Under the pieces are notes generated by a model that did not search any database, was not told where the DNA came from, and worked only from the letters and a program-made list of their open reading frames with translations. The position numbers and the translations under genes were made by a program. Positions 20,340-30,223 of a stretch of 64,000 nucleotides of DNA are shown one piece after another; position 1 is the stretch's first letter, and every line of letters starts with the position of its first letter. This stretch comes from Acinetobacter tjernbergiae DSM 14971 = CIP 107465 (lineage in GTDB: Bacteria > Pseudomonadota > Gammaproteobacteria > Pseudomonadales > Moraxellaceae). The stretch covers positions 1-64,000 of the forward strand of contig NZ_KB894354.1 in NCBI RefSeq assembly GCF_000374425.1, read 5' to 3'.

Positions 20340-22828
20340 GTTCAGTCCTCAAGCCACTGCTTTTGCAAAGCTTCCGTACAGGAGGATTGTATTTATTGAT
20401 CATTGCTCTGTCTTTGGCAATCAGTGCCACCACCGCATTAAAATTTAGTAATACTCAAGTCCAAAATGCAGTTTCATTGCAAGCTGCTGAAATGTTGGGT
20501 GCAGATTTAGTCTTGTCTGATAATGACCCTATTCAATCAAACTGGGTGCAAAAAGCCCAACAACTCCAGCTAAAAAAGACATCTGTCACTTTATTTGGAT
20601 CAATGGCACATACGCAAAATCAATTTGTGATGGTCAATGTCAAAGCTGTCGATGAACATTTTCCACTGCGTGGTAAATTAGAGATTCAACCAAGAGCGAA
20701 ATCGATTCAACAAGGTGAAGTTTGGTTAAGTCCAAGAGCAATTGATCTATTAAAAGTAAAAGTGGGGGATCAGGTTGCAATTGCTGATGGCAAGTTTAAG
20801 GTAACAGGCATTATTGAGCATGATTCTAATCAGGAATTGGGCTTTTCAGGTTTTTCACCGACCGTTATTATTCATCAAGCAGATATTGCGAAAACGAATG
20901 CTATTCAGGTTGGGAGTCGAATCGAATATCGGTTATTGATGGCGGGTGAGCCAAAACAAGTCGAAACATTTAAGCCCCTATTTAAACAACAAACCAAGCA
21001 TGAATCTGATCCCAAAGTTGATCAAAATCGTGTTCAGCAGGCAGAGAATAGTGAACAAAGCACACTGAAACTACGTGATGCGAGTCAATCCAATACTCGT
21101 TTGATGAAACCCATTGAAAATCTGGATACCTTTCTACAGCTTGCCAACCTTTTAACGATTCTGTTGTGTGGGATTGCGATTGCTTTAACCAGCCAACGTT
21201 ATGTGCAACAAAATCAGGATCATATTGCCTTGATGCGTTGTCTTGGTGCGAGTAAACAACAGATATTAGTGGCCTATGTGATATTGCTTGCGATTGTCAG
21301 TGCCTTATCAATTGTGATTGGAAGCTTAATCGGAATCGCGTTGGGGTATGGTTTGTTGCAATTGATGTTGCAACTGATTCCACAATTGCAACTCAGCTTT
21401 GCCATTGCTGATTTGCTTATGGCATTACCCATTGCAATTTTTACCAGTGTCATGGTGCTGATTGGTTTCATTTTGCCAAGCATTTGGGAATTATTGAATA
21501 CGCCACCGATTCGTGTCATTCGTCAGCAAGAGCGTTCACGTAAGTCCTACATGATGATGTTCAGTGTCGGTATTGCGAGTTTGGTCATCTTTAGTTTGGT
21601 GCTGAGTGATAATTTAAAATTAAGTTTATTGGTCTTATCTGCCATCTTAGTGCTTTGTTTGGCTCTGTTTATAGTGATTTGGTTTGTATTGAAAGCCATT
21701 AAACAGCTCAAACATCCCTTATCTGCTTATGTTCGAATTCCACATCAGACGGCTTTTCAAATTACCGCGCTTGCATTAGGTCTCAGTTTAATTACGGTAT
21801 TGAGTGTTTTAAGAACGGATTTATTAGAGCGTTGGCAGCAACAATTACCTGAAGGTACACCGAATCAGTTTGTCTATGGTCTGCCGCCATTTGATATGCC
21901 ACAGTTTAAACAGCAGCTTGAACAAAATAATTGGCAATCAACACCCCTCTATCCCAATATTCGGGGACGCTTAATTGCTAAAAACGGTCAGGCTTTCAGT
22001 ACTGAACTGATTCAACAAAATAACTCCTTACGCCGTGAACTGAATTTGACTCAAGCGGAGCTTTATCCAAAAGATAATCTTATTACTCAAGGGAATCCAA
22101 AGTTCACCCAAGTTGGACAAGTGTCAGTAGAAGAAAAATTGGCTACTGAGCTAGGGATCAAAGTCGGAGATCAACTGAGCTTTAGCTTGCCCGAAGGGTC
22201 GTTGGATGCAAAGGTGATTAACCTACGTTCAGTCGAATGGGAAAGCTTTAGTCCTAACTTCTTCTTTATCTTTTCCCCACAAACTATGGATGAAAATGCA
22301 GGAAGTTATTTAAGCAGTTTTTATGTGCCTGCTACAGATCAGCCGAAAATGGTGCGATTGATTCAGCAATTCTCCAATACTGTATTTATTGATGTTGGGC
22401 GTGTTTTAGATGAAGTGAAACGTTTAATGAATATATTGGTTCAGGTGGTGACAGTCTTGGCAATATTGGTTGGTTTGTCAGGTATCTTGGTTTTAATTGC
22501 ATGTTTGAATGTTTTAATGGATGAGCGTCGTAAAGAAGTGGCGTTATTACGTTCGTTTGGTATTGCAAAGAATAAATTAAAACAGATGCTCAGTTTAGAA
22601 ATTGGTTTTATTGGGTTAGTGGCAGGAATCGTAGCATGCCTTTTTGCCGAAGTAATTAGTGCGATTGCCAGTTACAAGATGCAAATGGCAATCCAATTCC
22701 ATCCTGAAATTTGGTTAATTTTACCCATGAGCATGATGTTGGTTTGTATGCTGATTGGTCGTTATCGACTGAGTTATTTATGTGATATTCCACCGTTACA
22801 GAGTTTGAGAGAGATGAACCAATCTTAA
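20336..22828 (+). CDS. ybbP: FtsX-type ABC transporter permease (YbbP-like)
   Basis: An 830-residue permease with two FtsX/MacB-type modules. An N-terminal membrane helix (about 16-36) is followed by a large periplasmic domain. Three or four helices follow at about 265-390, further helices at about 405-460, a second periplasmic domain, and a final helix group from about 690 onward. It starts inside the end of ybbA (ATGA), so they are coupled. Such exporters usually handle lipids, lipoproteins or hydrophobic compounds, and the substrate is unknown. Its 3' end overlaps the convergent rhomboid gene by four bases. Confidence 0.88.
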   Translation: MSSVLKPLLLQSFRTGGLYLLIIALSLAISATTALKFSNTQVQNAVSLQAAEMLGADLVLSDNDPIQSNWVQKAQQLQLKKTSVTLFGSMAHTQNQFVMVNVKAVDEHFPLRGKLEIQPRAKSIQQGEVWLSPRAIDLLKVKVGDQVAIADGKFKVTGIIEHDSNQELGFSGFSPTVIIHQADIAKTNAIQVGSRIEYRLLMAGEPKQVETFKPLFKQQTKHESDPKVDQNRVQQAENSEQSTLKLRDASQSNTRLMKPIENLDTFLQLANLLTILLCGIAIALTSQRYVQQNQDHIALMRCLGASKQQILVAYVILLAIVSALSIVIGSLIGIALGYGLLQLMLQLIPQLQLSFAIADLLMALPIAIFTSVMVLIGFILPSIWELLNTPPIRVIRQQERSRKSYMMMFSVGIASLVIFSLVLSDNLKLSLLVLSAILVLCLALFIVIWFVLKAIKQLKHPLSAYVRIPHQTAFQITALALGLSLITVLSVLRTDLLERWQQQLPEGTPNQFVYGLPPFDMPQFKQQLEQNNWQSTPLYPNIRGRLIAKNGQAFSTELIQQNNSLRRELNLTQAELYPKDNLITQGNPKFTQVGQVSVEEKLATELGIKVGDQLSFSLPEGSLDAKVINLRSVEWESFSPNFFFIFSPQTMDENAGSYLSSFYVPATDQPKMVRLIQQFSNTVFIDVGRVLDEVKRLMNILVQVVTVLAILVGLSGILVLIACLNVLMDERRKEVALLRSFGIAKNKLKQMLSLEIGFIGLVAGIVACLFAEVISAIASYKMQMAIQFHPEIWLILPMSMMLVCMLIGRYRLSYLCDIPPLQSLREMNQS

Positions 22829-23631
22829 AAACTTAACTGGTTTTGACGCAGGATTTCACTCCATAAGGGATGAAGTCCTGTGCTTAACTCATTGCAGTAA
22901 CTATAAAATGTAGCAAGCATAAGCGTTCCTACGATCAAAGCAGCGATTTGAACTCTACTTTTATTATGAGCTTTTTGGCTGAAATACCATGCGATTGCAA
23001 GTAATACACCCATGATCATCCCGCCGATATGGGCAGCATTGTTGATGCCTGAAACCGTAAAACCGAAGGCGAGGTTAATCCCCATCATCATTAATAGTGA
23101 TTTTTTATCTAGCCAAAAACGTTGTTGGGGGAGCGGTGGAAATAAAGAAGCTGCCGTGAGTGCAGCACCTAAACCCATTACTGCACCTGAAGCACCTGCA
23201 CTGATATGTGGAAGTAGCTTCGGATCAAAATATTGTAATAATTCATAGCCATCACGAATGCTGAGATAACTTGAAAGTACGCTGCCCATTAAACCTGCTA
23301 GAAAATACAAAGCAATATAATAACCACGCCCAAACAGTGGTTCTGCAATACTTCCAAAGATATACAGTGCCCACATATTCAGCATTAAATGAATTAAGCC
23401 AAAATGGAAAAACATACTGCTAAACAGACGTTCAGGCTGCCCTGAAAAGGTCAATGGCGGAAAATCTGCACCCCAAGCAATTGCATCCATAGGGGAAGGG
23501 TCGGTAATATTCACACCTGAAAGTATTTGCCAACCGAATAACCCAACATTGATTGCAATTAACAAGGCTGTAAACCACCATGTCTGTAGTTGCAATTTTT
23601 GAGTGATTTGTGGTGGAGTGGTTTCAGTCAT
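22825..23631 (-). CDS. Rhomboid-family intramembrane serine protease
   Basis: A 268-residue protein with about seven membrane helices. The catalytic GASGAVMGLGAAL (Ser in GASG) is near residue 143, the conserved His is in NNAAHIGGMIMG, and FFHFGLIHLMLNMWALYIFG matches helix 2 of rhomboids. It cleaves membrane-embedded substrates in the inner membrane. It is longer at the N-terminus than the rhomboid at 12334. Partners cannot be inferred. Confidence 0.88.
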   Translation of the reverse strand: MTETTPPQITQKLQLQTWWFTALLIAINVGLFGWQILSGVNITDPSPMDAIAWGADFPPLTFSGQPERLFSSMFFHFGLIHLMLNMWALYIFGSIAEPLFGRGYYIALYFLAGLMGSVLSSYLSIRDGYELLQYFDPKLLPHISAGASGAVMGLGAALTAASLFPPLPQQRFWLDKKSLLMMMGINLAFGFTVSGINNAAHIGGMIMGVLLAIAWYFSQKAHNKSRVQIAALIVGTLMLATFYSYCNELSTGLHPLWSEILRQNQLSF

Positions 23632-23703
23632 ATGTTTGTGCGAGTTATTACGATATAAAAATAGCTTAGCATGAATTTGTTGCCCAAGGAGTGATGCGCT
23701 TTA

Positions 23704-24378
23704 ATGAAAGCCTTTTTAGCACGTGCAGTGATGTTGATTATCGGTATCATTCTACTGATTCAGCTTTGGATTTTTGGTAGTTTGGTTTGGTGGAGAACGC
23801 AGCCTGTTGAAACAACCATGTTTATGCGTTGGGACTACCTCACTGACTTTAAGCCAATTCAACAAAACTGGCGTGATTATGATGATATTAGTGACAACTT
23901 TAAGCATGCTATTTTGGCTGCTGAAGATGCTAAATTTATTCATCATCATGGCTTTGATTGGGCTGGGATTCAGTTTGCTTTGGAACGTAATAATGAAAAG
24001 GGTGAGGTGGTTGCAGGTGGTTCAACAATTTCACAACAGTTAGCAAAAAACCTATTTCTTTATAATCAGCGTTCATTCATTCGTAAGGGGCAGGAAGCTG
24101 TTGCAACATGGATGATGGAGCGAATGTGGTCAAAACGCCGAATTTTAGAGGTATATATGAACTCGGTCGAATTTGGTCAAAACATTTATGGTGTTGAAGC
24201 TGCTGCACAATTTTATTATGGTAAAAGCTCAAAAAGTTTGACACGAGAGCAGGCGGCTTTTTTAGCGGGCCTATTACCAAATCCTAAGTATTATCAAGAT
24301 CATCGTAATGATCATAAATTACAGTTTCGTAAGCGTGTGATTTTAAGATATATGAATGGTACACAAATTCCGCAATAA
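23704..24378 (+). CDS. mtgA: Monofunctional peptidoglycan glycosyltransferase
   Basis: A 224-residue GT51 enzyme with one N-terminal membrane anchor (about residues 8-28). The GT51 motifs are [18 protein letters not shown] (catalytic Glu), [15 protein letters not shown], and [24 protein letters not shown]. It polymerises lipid II into glycan strands on the periplasmic face and lacks a transpeptidase domain. Length matches MtgA proteins (about 225-240). An intrinsic terminator follows. Confidence 0.94.
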   Translation: MKAFLARAVMLIIGIILLIQLWIFGSLVWWRTQPVETTMFMRWDYLTDFKPIQQNWRDYDDISDNFKHAILAAEDAKFIHHHGFDWAGIQFALERNNEKGEVVAGGSTISQQLAKNLFLYNQRSFIRKGQEAVATWMMERMWSKRRILEVYMNSVEFGQNIYGVEAAAQFYYGKSSKSLTREQAAFLAGLLPNPKYYQDHRNDHKLQFRKRVILRYMNGTQIPQ

Positions 24379-24392
24379 TTTAGTTAAATTAA

Positions 24393-24420
24393 AAAAAGCT
24401 CAATATTTTTGGGCTTTTTT
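24393..24420 (+). terminator. Intrinsic terminator of mtgA
   Basis: AAAAAGCTC and GGGCTTTTT pair with one wobble, followed by a T-run, 14 bases after the mtgA stop. Confidence 0.75.
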
Positions 24421-24490
24421 ACCAAATTGACATATTTTTGCAGCATACTTAAATCATAACTTGATGAATGATAAAGCGACAAGGTTCAGT

Positions 24491-26569
24491 ATGAATACTG
24501 CAGTGACGACAACAACGCCAACAGAATATACTTATAATGATCGATATATAAATCGTGAGCTTTCGATTCTCGATTTTCATTTACGCGTACTTGAGCAAGC
24601 TGTCGATCCACTTCATCCATTACTAGAACGAATGAATTTCCTGCTGATTTTTTCAAGAAATTTAGATGAATTTTTTGAAATTCGTGTTGCAGGAATGATG
24701 GAACAACTGACTTTAGGCAATGAAAGTCGTACGCCAGATGGTTTAACGCCGAAACAGGTACTCGATCAAATTTCTAAGACAGCACATGCTGCGATTGAAC
24801 GTCAATATCGTATTTTAAATGAACAGATTTTACCTAAACTTCGTGACGAAGATATTTGCTTCTTACGCCGCGGTGAATTGACCCCAGCACAATCAGCATG
24901 GATCAAAAAATATTTCCAAGAACAAGTCGCACCCGTTTTAACACCAATCAGTCTTGATCCAGCACATCCATTTCCACGTTTAGTCAATAAAAGCTTAAAC
25001 TTTATCGTCACACTGGAAGGCAAAGATGCCTTTGGTCGTCAAATTGATCTTGCTGTTGTGCCTGCACCACGTTCTTTACCGCGTGTGGTACGTTTGCCTG
25101 ATGAACTTACGGATGGCAAAGAGCATCATGTCATGTTATCTGCCATTATTCATGAACATGTTTCAGACCTATTTCCTGGCATGACAGCAACAGGTTGTTA
25201 TCAATTCCGTGTGACCCGTAATGCCGATCTAGCCTTGAATGAAGATGTAGAAGACTTAGCAAAAGCCTTAAAAGGTGAGTTAAGTTCTCGTCGTTTTGGT
25301 CGAGCAGTTCGCTTGGAAGTGACGCATAACTGCCCAAAACATATTTATGAATATTTATTGGATGAGTTCGATCTCAATGAAGAGCAACTTTATCGTGTAG
25401 ATGGTCCTGTAAATTTAGCACGGTTATTGTCTAATTTTAAACGTCCACATTTGCGTTATGATTCGCATACACCTGTGATTCCAAAACCATTTAAAAAGTC
25501 GGAAAGTGTTTTTGCTGCAATGCAAAAACAGGACATTTTATTGCATCACCCATTTGAGTCATTTGCACCTGTGATTCAATTGTTGCGCGAAGCTGCACGC
25601 GATCCACAAGTGTTGGCAATTAAACAAACACTTTATCGGAGTGGTGCAGACTCAGAGATTGTGCAAGTTCTTGCTGAAGCTGCACGTAACGGTAAAGAAG
25701 TCACTGCTGTGATTGAGTTGCGCGCTCGTTTTGATGAAGAATCAAATATCGAAGTTGCCAATGTGCTGCAAGAAGCGGGTGCTGTCGTTGTATATGGTAT
25801 TGTCGGCTATAAAACCCATGCCAAAATGATTTTAGTCGTGCGCCGTGAGAATAATAAATTGGTGCGTTATGTACATTTGGGTACAGGTAACTACCATGCG
25901 ACCAATGCACGTATTTATACCGATTACGGTTTAATGACGACAGACAAAGATCTGTGTGAAGATGTACATCGTATTTTCCAAGAGCTGACCGGCATGGGGA
26001 AAATGGCGAAGCTGAAAAAGCTGCTGCATGCGCCATTCACATTACATGCACAATTGATCAACTATATTGATGAAGAAATTGCTAATGCAAAAGAAGGTAA
26101 AGCTGCACAGATCATCGTGAAAGTGAATGCTTTAACGGAAGTGCAACTCATCAATAAATTGTATGAAGCTTCACAAGCAGGCGTACAAATTGATCTAATT
26201 ATCCGCTCAATATGCTGTTTACGTCCTGGTTTACCGAACCTTTCAGAAAATATTCGTGTTCGTTCGATTGTTGGGCGTTTCTTGGAACATACTCGCGTTT
26301 ATTATTTTAGTAATAATGGCAACCCACGTATCTATTGTTCGAGTGCGGACTGGATGGATCGTAATCTATTTAATCGGGTTGAAGCTTGTTTCCCAGTAGA
26401 AGATCCAGCTTCTAAAAAGCGTATTTATCAACTTGGTTTGTTGAATTATTTAAAAGATAATCAGCAAGCTTGGTTATTGCAGGAAGATGGTGTATGGGAT
26501 CGTGCCCAGTTAGCTGAGGGTGAAGTTCCTCATAATGCACAACACACCTTGCTTGAAGCGATTAAATAA
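24491..26569 (+). CDS. ppk: Polyphosphate kinase 1
   Basis: A 692-residue protein with the PPK1 architecture. The N-terminal domain has [19 protein letters not shown] and [13 protein letters not shown], the middle has [10 protein letters not shown], and the C-terminal phospholipase-D-like domains carry the catalytic His regions [16 protein letters not shown] and [10 protein letters not shown], with [21 protein letters not shown] between them. It reversibly makes polyphosphate from ATP. The start at 24491 has AAGG six bases upstream; another in-frame ATG at 24461 lacks a ribosome site. A MITE-like repeat follows the stop. Confidence 0.95.
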   Translation: MNTAVTTTTPTEYTYNDRYINRELSILDFHLRVLEQAVDPLHPLLERMNFLLIFSRNLDEFFEIRVAGMMEQLTLGNESRTPDGLTPKQVLDQISKTAHAAIERQYRILNEQILPKLRDEDICFLRRGELTPAQSAWIKKYFQEQVAPVLTPISLDPAHPFPRLVNKSLNFIVTLEGKDAFGRQIDLAVVPAPRSLPRVVRLPDELTDGKEHHVMLSAIIHEHVSDLFPGMTATGCYQFRVTRNADLALNEDVEDLAKALKGELSSRRFGRAVRLEVTHNCPKHIYEYLLDEFDLNEEQLYRVDGPVNLARLLSNFKRPHLRYDSHTPVIPKPFKKSESVFAAMQKQDILLHHPFESFAPVIQLLREAARDPQVLAIKQTLYRSGADSEIVQVLAEAARNGKEVTAVIELRARFDEESNIEVANVLQEAGAVVVYGIVGYKTHAKMILVVRRENNKLVRYVHLGTGNYHATNARIYTDYGLMTTDKDLCEDVHRIFQELTGMGKMAKLKKLLHAPFTLHAQLINYIDEEIANAKEGKAAQIIVKVNALTEVQLINKLYEASQAGVQIDLIIRSICCLRPGLPNLSENIRVRSIVGRFLEHTRVYYFSNNGNPRIYCSSADWMDRNLFNRVEACFPVEDPASKKRIYQLGLLNYLKDNQQAWLLQEDGVWDRAQLAEGEVPHNAQHTLLEAIK

Positions 26570-26590
26570 GCCTAACAAATTGACCTTAAG

Positions 26591-26783
26591 ACCTGATGCT
26601 TATCAGTTAAGCGTAATTTCATTATTACTGATTAATCAATCTCCCCTAACCCCTCTTTGAAAAAGAGGGGAACACCATTGAATTCAACACCGTATTGAAT
26701 TTCGAAATACTCCCTCCTTTGAAAAAGGTGAGAAGCATCGCTTCGCAAGGGGAGGATTAAAAATGCTTCACTGATTGGCATTA
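26591..26783. repeat. MITE-like dispersed repeat, copy 1 (193 bp)
   Basis: A 193-bp element flanked by 8-bp near-identical direct repeats ACCTTAAG (26583-26590) and ACCTTAAT (26784-26791). Its ends are imperfect inverted repeats (TGATGCTTATCAGTTAAG and, inverted, TAATGCCAATCAGTGAAG). Inside is a perfect 9-bp hairpin, CCCCTCTTT-GAA-AAAGAGGGG. An inverted copy of equal length lies at 42798-42990. It has no coding capacity and sits between ppk and a convergent gene. Confidence 0.88.
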
Positions 26784-26815
26784 ACCTTAATATCGGTTTT
26801 TTCTTGCGCTCATCA

Positions 26816-27859
26816 TCAGTTGGTTTTGATTTCTAAGACCAACTGATTGACTAAATCAGCCGCTTCTAATTCTCTAATTTGCGCCACATTACTACCTGCC
26901 CAAAATGCGCCATAACTAAAATCTTGGTGGGTATTTGCAATACTCATCAGTTGTTTAGCTAAGTCATACGTATAAGGATATGCGGGTGTTTTAGGTCGGT
27001 TTGGCAAATCAATTTGGGTATGCCAAGTTCCAACTAGACCACGAGCAGGACGACCCGATAAACTGGCACTGATTTGAGTAATCGTTTGACTAAATAAAGC
27101 TTTTCGATAGGCTGCATGGGCACTCGAACTTTTGCATTGTACAAATGCTGTACCTAATTGCACGGCAGTAGCACCTTGTTTCAACATCGATTTGGCTTGA
27201 TCACCATTCATAATACCGCCTGCTGCCACGATAGGTAATTTGCAATGTGTTGAGATCAGTTGCACAAGATCACTGGTTTTAATGGCTGCATCAAAAGTTT
27301 GATTGAAAATACCTCGGTGTCCTCCAGCTTCAATGCCTTGAGCAATAATAATATCAATGCCAGCAGCTTCGATTGCCTGAGCCTCAATGAGATTGGTTGC
27401 AGAAACCATAGTGATAATTCCAGCTTGTTTTAAGGCTTGAATTTGATGTGGATGAGGAATTCCAAAATGGAAACTCACGGCTTTTGGACATGTTTCAAGT
27501 ACTATATTGAGGAAATCATCATTATCTAAAAAGCTCGGATAAATACAATTCAGTTGAGTTGGAGGCGCTGCTCCAAATTTTTCAAACTGTGGACGAATAT
27601 AGTCAATCCATTGTTGGGTGATTTCAGGATCGAGTTGTTCTGATTGATGGCAGAAAAAGTTTACTTGAAAAGGGTGGTCAGTCAGTTCTTGAGTTTTAAT
27701 AATTTGTTGTTTCGCTGCCTCTGCTGAATTTGCCCCAAGTCCCAAAGAACCTAAAGCACCTTGATTTGAAACCTCGGCAGCCAGTTCTGGTGTTGAGACT
27801 CCAGCCATTGGAGCAAGGAAAATAGGATGTTTTATTTCTAATAATTCTAAAATTGACAT
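26816..27859 (-). CDS. Nitronate monooxygenase (2-nitropropane dioxygenase family)
   Basis: A 347-residue FMN-dependent TIM-barrel enzyme. It has the N-terminal PIFLAPMAGVSTPELAAEVSNQGALG, then IIIAQGIEAGGHRG, PIVAAGGIMNGDQAKSML and GATAVQLGTAFVQCKSSSA. These match class I nitronate monooxygenases, which detoxify alkyl nitronates such as propionate 3-nitronate. No membrane segment or signal peptide is seen. It stands alone beside MITE copy 1. Confidence 0.88.
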   Translation of the reverse strand: MSILELLEIKHPIFLAPMAGVSTPELAAEVSNQGALGSLGLGANSAEAAKQQIIKTQELTDHPFQVNFFCHQSEQLDPEITQQWIDYIRPQFEKFGAAPPTQLNCIYPSFLDNDDFLNIVLETCPKAVSFHFGIPHPHQIQALKQAGIITMVSATNLIEAQAIEAAGIDIIIAQGIEAGGHRGIFNQTFDAAIKTSDLVQLISTHCKLPIVAAGGIMNGDQAKSMLKQGATAVQLGTAFVQCKSSSAHAAYRKALFSQTITQISASLSGRPARGLVGTWHTQIDLPNRPKTPAYPYTYDLAKQLMSIANTHQDFSYGAFWAGSNVAQIRELEAADLVNQLVLEIKTN

Positions 27860-27977
27860 GCTTATATACTCTTTAGATTTTTAATCACCTTAACGTAAAA
27901 ACAAAAAGCCTTGCAAACAATAACCACTATTTAATTATTGAATACAGATGTGATTTTTAAAGTGAAAATGAGTGATC

Positions 27978-28679
27978 TTAAATGGCTGCCACGTGGAAGA
28001 GCGAGCCGACCCAACTTGAAAATGCCATTGCAAGAATACCCCATAACGTAATCCGTAAACTGCCTTTGAGCATCGAGGTTCGGGCAAAGTAACTGGATAA
28101 TGCACCAAGTAATGCCAATGATACGATACCTGTAATTAAAACTGAACGTGCCACCCAAGCGCTTGGGCTGAGTAAGATGGCAAGCATGGGAAGTACAGCA
28201 CCACAGGAAAAAGACGCTGCGGAAGAGAGTGCAGCTTGAACAGGATTCGCCGCCGTATTTTCATGGATACCAATTTCATCACGGGCATGTGCCCCGAGTG
28301 CATCATGTTCAGTGAGTTGCATGGCAACTTCATGTGCCAATTCAGGGTTTAAACCTCTCGCAATATAAATTTCTGTCAGTTCTTTTAGTTCTGCATGTGG
28401 GTTTTTTTCAAGTTCTCTTGCTTCAAATTTTAAGTCTGACTTTTCAATATCTTCTTGAGATTTAACTGAAATATATTCCCCAGCTGCCATCGAAGTTGCA
28501 CCAGAGATGAGCCCTGCAATACAGGTGACTAACAATGTTTGTGAACTCGCACCACTTGCCGCCATCCCCATAATTAAACTCGTGACGGAAATGATGCCAT
28601 CATTTGCGCCAAGCACTGCTGCACGAAGCCATCCTGAGCGTTGTATGACATGGAGTTCTGCGTGATGTGACAAAGACAT
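27978..28679 (-). CDS. VIT1/CCC1-family transporter
   Basis: A 233-residue protein with the VIT1/CCC1 signature: an N-terminal GWLRAAVLGANDGIISVTSLIMGMAA, a helix with AAGEYISVKSQEDIEKSD, a Glu-rich cytoplasmic region with putative metal ligands (LEKNPHAELKELTEIY), and three C-terminal helices. Eukaryotic homologues move iron or manganese into vacuoles. Bacterial members are presumed metal exporters, but this one's substrate is unknown. Confidence 0.87.
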   Translation of the reverse strand: MSLSHHAELHVIQRSGWLRAAVLGANDGIISVTSLIMGMAASGASSQTLLVTCIAGLISGATSMAAGEYISVKSQEDIEKSDLKFEARELEKNPHAELKELTEIYIARGLNPELAHEVAMQLTEHDALGAHARDEIGIHENTAANPVQAALSSAASFSCGAVLPMLAILLSPSAWVARSVLITGIVSLALLGALSSYFARTSMLKGSLRITLWGILAMAFSSWVGSLFHVAAI

Positions 28680-28910
28680 AATTGATCTCTTCTTATGAAA
28701 ATAAAAGCAATCATCGGGATAAATGGAAGAATCATTCTTATCAGAATTTTATGACGATTCATCAACTTAACTTACTTATAAAGTAACTTATTTTAACGAT
28801 AGCACCATAGTGATTTAGTTATTATATGTGAATAGTTGAACACTTTTAATTTGAATGAAATGGGTTTTGTATACGCCAATCTTATTGGTATTTTTGAGCT
28901 GAGATCTGCG

Positions 28911-30125
28911 ATGAATAATTCGAAAAATAAGCTGTTGATGCATACACTCGTTATTCTTGGTGTTATGTTGCCTCTACAGCATGCGGTCAGTGCGGAACTC
29001 GATTTTGTAAAAGAAGGCGATGTGGCATATAAGCCTGGTCACCCAATTTATGATCGTTGGGATAAATTTTATAAAATTGAACAAGATCAGCCTGAAGAAG
29101 CTGAAAAGATTCTGGTGGAGCTTGGGCAACTTACACCACAAGATATTAAGGTTTGGAAGAGTTTGACTTATCTGCAAATTCGTTTGAATAAGCCAAATGA
29201 GGCGATCAAAAATGTTCGTAAAGCTGAGCTACTTGCACCCCAAGATCAACAGTTAAAATTACAAGAAGCTTATCTGCTCAATCAACAAAATAGAAATACT
29301 GAAGCATTGGTGATATTTAAAAATTTAAGTACTTCATCTGATGCTGAAATTGCCACTAAGGCACAGCAAGCTGTGCAAAATCTAAGTGGTTCAACTGTTA
29401 AATCAACCTTTAAAGATATTTATTTTGCGCCATCTTATGAGTCTCGTTATGACGATTTCATTTTTCCAGTAAAAATGCGCTATGGTAAAAATTTAGAGGG
29501 TGGACGAGCGCAAGTTTATGGTTTTTTAAATCTGAATCGTGACACAAAATCAAAAGGTGGCGTGCGCCCAGAAATTATTGATGAGAATGCGGTTACAGTC
29601 GGTGTCGGGGCAAATTATCAGCCGTGGCAATCCCTACCGATTCGCGCATACTTAGAAGTTGGTGGTAGTTATGATTTGATTGATCGTAATCGTGATAAGT
29701 TCCGTGAGAGTGTTGTTGGTGGTGTGACAGGCTATCAAGAATGGTATGCCAACCCAAGCATCGAACAGCGTACAGTGTGGAATGATTATTTTACTGATCT
29801 ATATGGCAATGTTGCGAGCTACTCACGTGAAGACTATAACGTGATTGCCGATCTCAGATTACGTTCTGGTTTAAATGTCTATCGTGGCGAAGCAGGTACA
29901 GTCCAAGCATATGGCAAACTACATACTTTAGCTGATTCTAAAGGTGAAAATTACAATAACTTATTTGAATATGGTGTTGGTGTGGCTTGGCAACCATTCA
30001 ATTACGTCCCTGTAAAATTAAGGGTCGAACGTCTGTATGGTGATTATTTTAAAAATGCTTTGTCTGATGGGACTGAGAATTATAACAACACGCGTACAGA
30101 ACTGGTGTTTTATAAGGATTTCTAA
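28911..30125 (+). CDS. NfrA-like outer-membrane protein with TPR region (polysaccharide export porin candidate)
   Basis: A 404-residue protein starting at ATG 28911. A TTG at 28836 would give a non-signal extension. The signal peptide ends about HAVSAE. TPR-like helices fill about residues 40-150 (ILVELGQLTPQDIKVWKSL, IKNVRKAELLAP), followed by a beta-rich C-terminal domain ending TRTELVFYKDF. The second half resembles the C-terminal domain of NfrA, the E. coli outer-membrane phage N4 receptor that exports a c-di-GMP-controlled glycan. It is shorter than NfrA, with fewer TPRs. A relic of a wecB gene starts two bases after its stop, and a convergent polysaccharide operon follows. Confidence 0.7.
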   Translation: MNNSKNKLLMHTLVILGVMLPLQHAVSAELDFVKEGDVAYKPGHPIYDRWDKFYKIEQDQPEEAEKILVELGQLTPQDIKVWKSLTYLQIRLNKPNEAIKNVRKAELLAPQDQQLKLQEAYLLNQQNRNTEALVIFKNLSTSSDAEIATKAQQAVQNLSGSTVKSTFKDIYFAPSYESRYDDFIFPVKMRYGKNLEGGRAQVYGFLNLNRDTKSKGGVRPEIIDENAVTVGVGANYQPWQSLPIRAYLEVGGSYDLIDRNRDKFRESVVGGVTGYQEWYANPSIEQRTVWNDYFTDLYGNVASYSREDYNVIADLRLRSGLNVYRGEAGTVQAYGKLHTLADSKGENYNNLFEYGVGVAWQPFNYVPVKLRVERLYGDYFKNALSDGTENYNNTRTELVFYKDF

Positions 30126-30127
30126 GA

Positions 30128-30205
30128 ATGAAAAAATGAATATCGATTGTGTTTGGAACTCGACCTGAGTTGATTAAATTAGCCCCTGTTATTTTATTGG
30201 TTTAA
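30128..30205 (+). pseudogene. Relic of UDP-N-acetylglucosamine 2-epimerase gene (wecB/mnaA N-terminus)
   Basis: Reading from ATG 30128 gives MKK, a TGA stop at 30137, then ISIVFGTRPELIKLAPVILLV and a TAA at 30203. FGTRPExIKxAP is the diagnostic N-terminal motif of UDP-GlcNAc 2-epimerase, which makes UDP-ManNAc. Only 26 codons remain, so the gene has been deleted. It lies two bases after the NfrA-like gene, implying the two were once one transcription unit. Confidence 0.82.
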
Positions 30206-30223
30206 CAAGATGCATGTTTTCAT

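Noticed and set aside
26640..26730. CRISPR-like repeats
   Set aside because: The repeated hairpin sequence occurs once per MITE-like element; there are no regularly spaced repeats and no cas genes.
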